Below are positions 22,501-31,500 of a stretch of 64,000 bases of DNA, in pieces. Made by a program: the position numbers and the translations under genes. Where the stretch lies: the NCBI GenBank assembly GCA_026770025.1, contig JAMXDE010000007.1:1612001-1676000 (forward strand), in the 5' to 3' direction. The notes below the pieces were generated by a model that saw only the letters and a program-made list of their open reading frames with translations, did not search any database and was not told the origin of the DNA. Position 1 is the first letter of the stretch; each line of letters begins with the position of its first letter. Source of the stretch: Craspedostauros australis. Taxonomy: Eukaryota > Bacillariophyta > Bacillariophyceae > Mastogloiales > Achnanthaceae.

Positions 22501-25500
22501 CAGCGTTCGTGTTCGTTTCTGCTGCGATATTCTCCTCGATGGTATCGTTGCGAAGGTCAGCAGCTCCGTTGCTGGAAAGACTGCGCTGGCTGTCATCCTT
22601 GGTACCGATGATGATATCTCCGCCGACGCTGTCGACTTCGCTACCATTGATGTCGGTGCCAACCTCCAGGGTTTCAGCAGTCGCATCGTGAGATGTGAGA
22701 GTTCTGTCATGCTTTGTGCTCGCCCCGTCGGGCTTGAGACTGTTCCAGGCGTCCTCATCAACACTGCCAATGCTATTGGCTTCACCTTTCGCGGGAGCCA
22801 TGAGCAGATCTGGAGCGAAAGATTGCGAAACTCCTGCATTGTCATCACTTGACGTCGCGCTGCAAGAATCATCTTCCCTCTTGTTCGGAGTATCGATGGC
22901 ATTCGCGGCTGGAATGGGACTGTCCAAGGCTTGTTCTGCACTGCTGTAAGTGCTACCAGAACTGGCAGTGCTATTACCAAGCTCACTGTTGTTGTCGGAA
23001 TCGTGAACATCGTCGCTTCCGTTCGTGACGGCACCAACGGGTGTGTGAGCCGAACGTTCGATGAAGTCGCCGTTGGAGTCGGCAGATTCGTCCTCAGGAT
23101 GATTACTCGTACCAGTGCTGGAATTGCTCTCTACGTCGTTTCCATCATTGCCTTTGTCACTGATCTCATCGTCACCATAGTCATTGCCGTTGATGGGATC
23201 TATCACGATTTTCGATGCGACAGCTTCCGGAACCTCGATGGTTTGATTCACGCAGGCATCAGTTTCGCTGATATTCTCGCCGTCTTTAATGGGATTGTTG
23301 TCGATTTCACGGTCGTCCTGATTAGCAGCACTCTGGACGGAACTGACTTCACCATTGGTAAGATTTGGGTCGCGATCGAACGTGGGAGTGGCAGCGTTTT
23401 CGATGCCTTCCGTACTGATTGCATCAGCTTCTTTATCACTGCAGCTGTTGTTTGAAGTGCTGTCTCCAGGAGCGTTGCCTTCGGCGGTACCGTTCGTCTC
23501 AGGCCTGGCACCGAAGTCCTTGAAGGCTCCGAAGTCTTCTTTCTCTTGATGCGGATGGGATTCGGGGCTGTTGCTGTCTTGAGCCGCGTTCTCGCCATCT
23601 ATGGTGGCATTGGTTGGCTCAGGAGCATCGCCGAAATCTTTGAAAGCCCCGAACGCTTCAACTTCACGTGGATTGGATCCGGTGGTGCTGGTCTTCATAT
23701 CGCTGTCTTCAGGAGAATTGTCATCACAGTGGACGCTTGTCTCAGTTCTGCCACCAAAATCTTGGAACGTCCCGAATGCGCTGAAGGCCTCACTGTCGTC
23801 TGGATTTGAGTTGGTGCTGTCGCGGACGTCCAATGCATCCGCGTCGTCGATCGTTGCAGCTGTTTCTGGAACATCATCGAAATCCTCGAAAGCTTCGGAT
23901 GCTTCACCTTCAGGTTGGCTGGATTCGGCGGTGCTCTTCTCTGTGTTGCTATCTTCTGACCCATGATCGTTGTCCGTGGTACTGGTGTTTGCAACATCAG
24001 CGTCGGCGAAATCTTCGAAGGAACCGAATGCTTCACGTTGAGGTGGATTGGAGCCGATGCTGCTGTGGCTGCTGTTTCCATTTCCTAAGTTGTCTTCAAA
24101 GGTACCGGAGATGGCGTCATCAATCGCAGTGATGGTTTCGGGAACAACATCGAAATCGTCGAATGCTCCCAACGCGCCGAATGTTTCACTGTCGCCCGGA
24201 TCACCCGGATTGGAATCGGTAATGTTGCGGCTGTCAGAGACATCGGCGTTGTCGACGGCAGTGACGTTTGCGACATGAGCGTCACCGAAATTGCCGAAGG
24301 CTCCAATCACTTCACCTTCATGCGGGTTGGAATCCTCGCTGCTGCTAACGTCGCTGTTTGCGATGTTGGCTTCGTGGGTGTCGTCATTGGTGATGTTTGT
24401 TGCAGGAACATGACCGAGGTCTTCGACCGCTTTGGATGTTTCAACTTGACGCTGATCGGGCGTGCTTGTAGCGCTGCTACTGCTGCCGCTTTCGTTTGCA
24501 ACCGTGTCCTCACGAATGACATCAGTGATGATGTCTGTCCCGGGACTTTCATCGAAATCTTCGAAGGCTCCGAATGATTCACCTTCGTATCCTTCACGTT
24601 GTTGGAAGTCGCCGGCATCACTTCTGCTTGCGCCTTCGTCAACAAGAGCATCATTGATGGGAGCTGGAGTTGCCTCAAGAGAATCGCCGAAATCCTCGGA
24701 GGCTCCGGATGCGTCGCCTTCGCGAGAATCTGAGTCAACGCCGCAAATATCATTTCTGTGGTTGTCAAAAGTCTCCTGAGAGGCGTTGGCATCGGTGACG
24801 GATGTGTATGTGTCAGGATCGCGTCCAAAATCATCGAACGCTCCGTCGGCTTCGCTGTCGATTGGATTGGAATTTGTGCTGCTGTTACGTGAATTGTTGT
24901 CTGCAGAGCTGCCGTCATCACTCTCGTTGCGGCCACTGTCGTCGCTGTCTGTGGCTGGGGTAGTGTCAGGATTGTCATCAAATGCAGCAAACGCTCCGGA
25001 TGGTTCGGTTTCATGAGCATCGGCATCGGCGCCGATGTCGCTGGTGCCACTGTCACCATTGATGTTGCGATGGATCTTGGTTCCCGTGATACCAAGACCG
25101 GAATGATTATGGGAATCATCATAAGTCTGGGATGCATTGCTCTCAGAGTCTTCCTCGACGATGCCATCAATTTCATCAACAGGTGCCTCGATTGATCCAC
25201 CATGACTGCTGTCATCTGGGTCGCACTTTCGTCCATCATCCACACCCTCACGCATATCCAAATCCATATCCATATCTATGTCCGCATCCGCATCCACGCC
25301 GCCACTATCCGTCCCTTCGTCAATGCTAACGCCATCTACATGGCTGCTACCATCGAATCCTTCACCATCACTCGAGGCATCATCGATCCCGTCGACCAGA
25401 TCGCGAGCTTCATCTGTTTCCAATGCTTGCTTTGCTGTAGCCTCCAACAGCTGCTCAGTTGCTCTCTGAGCCGCACGCCTCTCCTCACGCTCCATCCTCA

Positions 25501-28500
25501 ACATCTCAAGCTCCTCCAGATCCTCATCGGCGAGATCCTCGCCTTCTCTCCGTCGTTGAAACAGATCAACTTCGTACAGTTCGTCTTCGTCGAGATCGTC
25601 GTCTCGGAGGTGCTTCAGGATGAGCTGAGCTTCGTAGAGCGCATCATGATCGATGTCATGTCCGTCGCTGAGTTGTTGTTTGAGTGTGGTGATCTCCTCG
25701 AGGATGTCGCTTTCGAGGTGCTTGTCGGTTGACAGAAGTGAGTTATCGTCTTCAGGTTGTTGACTGTTGGGCGACATTGGACTGTTCAGTGCGTCTGATG
25801 CAGCGCTTGGCGATGCGTTCGTGTTGTGCGATTGGCGCGACGAGAGGGACCCATCATCGTCAACTATGTGTTCCTGTCCGATATCTTGCTCCATATCTTC
25901 CTTCTTGAGGGCAGCTTCTGCACGCTGACTGGCGCTTTCTTCAAGGCCGTTGCCATCATTTCCTCCCTCTAGTTCGGCGTTTATGGCATTAGCGCTCGTG
26001 TGTCCCACCGCATCTGCCTCGTCCGATTCCAAGTCTTCATTGATGGCATTGGTGGCAATTGGATCAGATTGCGAAAGTTGACCCGACATGCCCATCGCCT
26101 GCAGTGATGCCGTGGTGTCAGAATCATTTGATTCGCTGACTTCACCGATGGGTTCGAGGAATGCGCTTGATTCAAAGGCTGAATCTTCGAATGCCATCGA
26201 CGACTTGTCGTTGTCGTTGTCGTCGTGCTTGTGCTCGTGCTCGTGCTTGTCTGTTTGTTGAGAATCAGTGTGGTGATCACCAATAATGTTGTCATGGAAT
26301 GATGAATCGAAGGCTTCTGGATTATCATCCGCGTGATCGTCGTCAAGAAAAGTGGATCCTTCGTTGTCAGAACTTGTGACACGAAGTGTACTGAAGTCGT
26401 CAACGTCATCGTCTCGGCCATCCTTCTGATTCGTGCCGAACTGACCGAAGTCACCAAACTGCATCGACAGGCTCTTGTCTTTTACGGCCTCCGGCGATGC
26501 CAAGGTTGGCGGAGATTGACTGTCATTCGATGATGCGAATTTATCGTGAAACGCGTCACCATTGGAACCAAAGTGGTGTTCGTTTGGATTCTTCGAGTCT
26601 TCCATGTGTTCGGGGCGAGTCTGCCAAGCTTCTTTGTTGTCATGGTCGATCTGGCATGTTGCGCTGCGGTGGGAATACTCGTGCCGTTTGGCGTCTTGGG
26701 ACTTGGCCTCAACATCCTGAGATGTTTCGAACGAGTCACTGTCGGTACCTGCGAGGCTCTCTTCTTCGATCACATGCAAGCTGCCGTTTTGAGAACACCA
26801 TCTGTCGTCTGGGATGATACTTCGCCCTCCTTCGCCTTCCTCGGAGGGCTCGTCATCACAGAGGATGGAGAATGAATGTTCTTCATCCCTCTCTTCCAAC
26901 ACGGCACCGTTTCCGTCCGTTGGCTGTTCATCGTCGATCTGTTGTAGCGACTGTGACGAGCTGTCATCCCGTTCCATGACTGAAACATGTTGATCCTGAA
27001 AGTCGTCGCCTCCCTCATCGTCTTGACCAGCTTCCCGCTGTTCCCTCATATCGTCGGTTCCATCATCGAACTCGATGTCTGGCATGGGTTTGGTGTCGTT
27101 GCCATTGTTTTGGAGCCAAGCATCAGCATCGTCTGCTGATTTCCTCTTTCGTTTCAGTATTTCCAAATCGTCGAGCTCATCCTCATCAAGCTCTACACCT
27201 TGTCGCCTCCTTGCGAAGCAATCCAGCTCAAACAACTCGTCATCAGTCAGATCTTCGCCTGCATTAGCCCGCTCGAAAAGATGGCGCTCGTATTGCGTGC
27301 TCTCATCAGGAAAGTCTGCGTGATCAAGGCTGATTGCGCGTTGCTTGGCTTGTTGTGATGCATCGTCTTCACCATTTCTTTGACCACCCCCGTCATCACT
27401 GCTGCCTTCGTGATCAAATCCTTGGCTGTTGTCATCATGCCCATTGGTGTCATCGAAAGCACCACGACTTGATGCCTCCGAACGGTGACGATTCAACCGC
27501 AGCATATCGAGCTCATCCAGCTCATCGTCTTGTAGCTCCTCGCCCAACAGGCGACGCTCGAACAGCACAACCTCGTACTCCTCATCCTCATTCAACTCCT
27601 CTCCTGCCCGGCGCTTCTCGAACAGCTCCAGCTCGTACAAGCGATCTTCATCGATACTCTCGCCTGCATCCTGCATCTTGTGCAAGTCCGTGAGCTGATT
27701 CTGTGTGAGCACATCGAATTTAGATCTTGTGAAGTGATCGAGTTCATCCAGGTCTTCGTCAGTGAGGTCGTCTCCGTTGTGCTTCTTGTGGATGATGTCG
27801 AGGATGATGAGGTCGTCTTCGTGCATGTCGTTGCCGTTGTGATCGTCTTCGAGTAGCTCGAGTTCGAAAAGATCGGGGAGGTTGATGTTGTGACCTTGTT
27901 CCTGTTGCAATCTGAGATCCTTGAGTGTGTTGATCCATGCTGGAGGAGCAGCGTCAGCGTTAGTATCGTCGTCTGCGGTGTTGATGGGTTCTATATCTGT
28001 GGTTGCGTTGGTGGGCGAATCATCTGCACCGGCGACATCGTCGTTGGCATCAACACTGGCGGTATCGCCGCCAGTATCATTATCGCCAATTCCATCACCA
28101 TCACCGTTTCCGACCGGATCGCCACTCTCCTGCTTTTGCATCTGCAACAGCCTCTCGATCTCCTGCTGAGCCGCAAGCTTCTCTTCACGCTCCATCTGCA
28201 GCATCTCCAGATCTTCGATCTCGCTTTCTGACAGCACCTCACCACGTCTGCGCCTCTTGAAGAGGTCGACTTCGATCAGTTGATCTTCGTCGAGATCGTC
28301 ACCTCGAAAGTGTTTTTGGATGAGTTCGGCTTCATAGAGCGCTGCGTGGTCGATTTCGTATCCGTCATCGAGTTGGTATCTGAGTGTGACGACTTCGGCT
28401 TCTACACGTGCCTGTAGCTCGTCGTCGTCCAATACATCATCGTGGTCGGTGTTGTCATCATCTTCGGCTGGGTTGGAGTGATCATGATCTCCTTGCCCTT

Positions 28501-31500
28501 CGTGGGATGCGTGGCTGCCTTTCTTCCGCCAGCCAAAGCGGCTGAACCATGGCTTTCCAGTTGTTGGTTGATCTGGTTGTGGTGCATCTTGTGCTAGTGA
28601 ATCTTCTGGAGTATTTGTTGCACTTTCAGCGGGCAGCGCAAGTGGCGGAGGCGCTTCCACTTCCGCTTGGTCGGCGCCATCAGAGATTGATGCATTGCTG
28701 TGGTCGCCAGGTTGATCTGGTTGGTCTGCAGCTTCATTCTTTCGTTGGTCGGTCGGCAGTTCTTGTTTTTCTGCTTGTTCATGGCTGCTTCGCCCAATGC
28801 TGACGTGTTCATCAAGGCTGGATTGATGGTCATGGCTTTCGTCTTGCGCTTGGCTATCTTCACCAGATTCCTCATCTTCATCTTCATCCTCATCTTCATC
28901 AACATCAGTCTCCTCGCGGGTAGAGGCAAGCCCGCGGCGCTCCTCTCTCAGCATGTCAAGCTCATCCAGCTCATCGTCTTGCAGCTCCTCGCCCAACAGG
29001 CGACGCTCGAACAGCACAACCTCGTACTCCTCATCCTCGTTCAACTCCTCGCCTGCTCGGCGCTTCTCGAACAGCTCCAGCTCGTACAAGCGATCTTCAT
29101 CGATACTCTCGCCTGCATCCTGCATCTTGTGCAAGTCCGTGAGCTGATTCTGTGTGAGCACATCGAATTTAGATCTTGTGAAGTGATCGAGTTCATCCAG
29201 GTCTTCGTCAGTGAGATCGTCTCCGTTGTGCTTCTTGTGGATGATATCGAGGATGATGAGGTCATCTTCGTGCATGTCGTTGCCGTTGTGATCGTCTTCG
29301 AGTAGTTCGAGTTCGAATAGATCTGGGAGGTTGATGTTGTGACCTTGTTGCTGTTGTGATCTGAGATCCTTGAGTGTGTTGATCCATTCTGGAGTAACCG
29401 CGCCTGTTTCGGCATGGGCAATGTCATCTGCAGCGTCATCTGCATCATCGTTGGTTTCGTCATGACTGTGAGCTTGCGTGGTCGTTGTATCGGGCTTGTC
29501 GTTGATGGCGATGTCGTGGTGAGGTTCGTCTGCTGCATCCGCAATGCTCGTCGGTATCACTTGATTGTCAGGCATACCTGACTCACTTTCCTCAGCGTTC
29601 GCGACAAGATCGTTGCGGTCTCCATCGTCGTGCCCATCGTCCTGACTGACTTCATCAACAGGTGCCTCGATTGATCCACCATGACTGCTGTCATCTGGGT
29701 CGCACTTTCGTCCATCATCCACACCCTCACGCATATCCAAATCCATATCCATATCTATGTCCGCATCCGCATCCACGCCGCCACTATCCGTCCCTTCGTC
29801 AATGCTAACGCCATCTACATGGCTGCTACCATCGAATCCTTCACCATCACTCGAGGCATCATCGATCCCGTCGACCAGATCGCGAGCTTCATCTGTTTCC
29901 AATGCTTGCTTTGCTGTAGCCTCCAACAGCTGCTCAGTTGCTCTCTGAGCCGCACGCCTCTCCTCACGCTCCATCCTCAACATCTCAAGCTCCTCCAGAT
30001 CCTCATCGGCGAGATCCTCGCCTTCTCTCCGTCGTTGAAACAGATCAACTTCGTACAGTTCGTCTTCGTCGAGATCGTCGTCTCGGAGGTGCTTCAGGAT
30101 GAGCTGAGCTTCGTAGAGCGCATCATGATCGATGTCATGTCCGTCGCTGAGTTGTTGTTTGAGTGTGGTGATCTCCTCGAGGATGTCGTTCTCAAGTTCT
30201 TGCGATGACTTCAGATTCGTCGACGAATCTCCATTCAGTTGCAATGCAACCTGTGTCTTCGGATGTGTATCGATGCTGGCGTCTTGGACTTCCTCTTGGC
30301 GTAGTTCGCCTGGATCGGGCGGCTCTTCCAGCTGTTGTATTATCGGCGGCCCTGAGTCACTGATGTCATGATCGGATGCACCGATTGAAAGTTCTGACTG
30401 ATCATCTCCAAAGTCTTTGGAACTCTGGTCGTTCTGTGTCTCATGATACTCTTCGGATTCTTGCGAATCATATTCCTGGCTCAACACCGACACGTGCGCT
30501 GTGTCTTTCTGCAAATTTTCGCTGTCGTCTCCGTTCTCACCATCGTCAGCCAAACGAAAAGATTGGCTTTGGTCAGATTCATTATTGTTGTCATCGTCAT
30601 CGCTGGCGATGTCCTTCGCGGACATCGTTGAGCCATCGTCGCCGTCGCCGTCGTTTATCCCATCGTCGGGCGCTGACTCCGCCCGGCCTTGCCTCAGAAG
30701 CTCGAGATCGTCGAGATCATCCTCATCAAGATCTTCGCCTTGCCGTCTTCTCTCAAAGCAATCTATCTCAAATAGTTCATCGTCAGTCAGATCCTCACCG
30801 GCATCGGCACGTTCAAATAGCTCAAGCTCATACAGCAGCTCTGTATCGTATGACTCTCCTCGATCACGACGACTTCGGAGCTCCTCAAGCTCTCCCAGCT
30901 CTTCGATGTGGATCGCACCAGCACCATCGTCACTTTTGCTATCCCCCTCCCCCTCTTCGTCTGCACCTTCAGTGTTGACGCCATCTTCGATGCCTGCGTT
31001 GCCATCTTCCTCATCGTCAACGCCATTTTCCTCGTCATCCAAGGCAAGCCGCTGCCGCTCTTCTCTCAGCATGTCAAGCTCATCCAGCTCGTCATCCTGC
31101 AGCTCCTCACCCAGCATGCGACGCTCGAATAGCACCACCTCGTACTCCTCATCCTCATTCAATTCCTCCTCCGCTCGACGCTTCTCGAACAGCTCCAGTT
31201 CGTACAGGCGATCTTCATCGATACTCTCGCCTTCATCCTGCATGTCGTACATGTCCGCGAGCTCATTTTGCGTGAGCACATCAAGCCTGGCTCTTGTGAA
31301 GTGGTCGAGCTCATCCAGGTCTTCGTCGGTGAGTTCGTCTCCCCTGTGCTTCTTGTGGATGATGTCAAGGACGAGGAGGTCATCTTCATGAATTTCATTG
31401 TCGTTGTGGTCATCCTCGAGTAGTTCGAGTTCGAATAGTTCCCTCAGATCGAACGGCTCACCCTCGTCTTGTTTCTGACGTAATACCGCAAGTCTCTCGG

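Noticed and set aside
14000-31400. Many long open frames on the plus strand opposite the giant gene
   Set aside because: They are shadows of GA-rich acidic codons on the minus strand, giving Ser/Leu-rich nonsense that repeats in step with the real gene.
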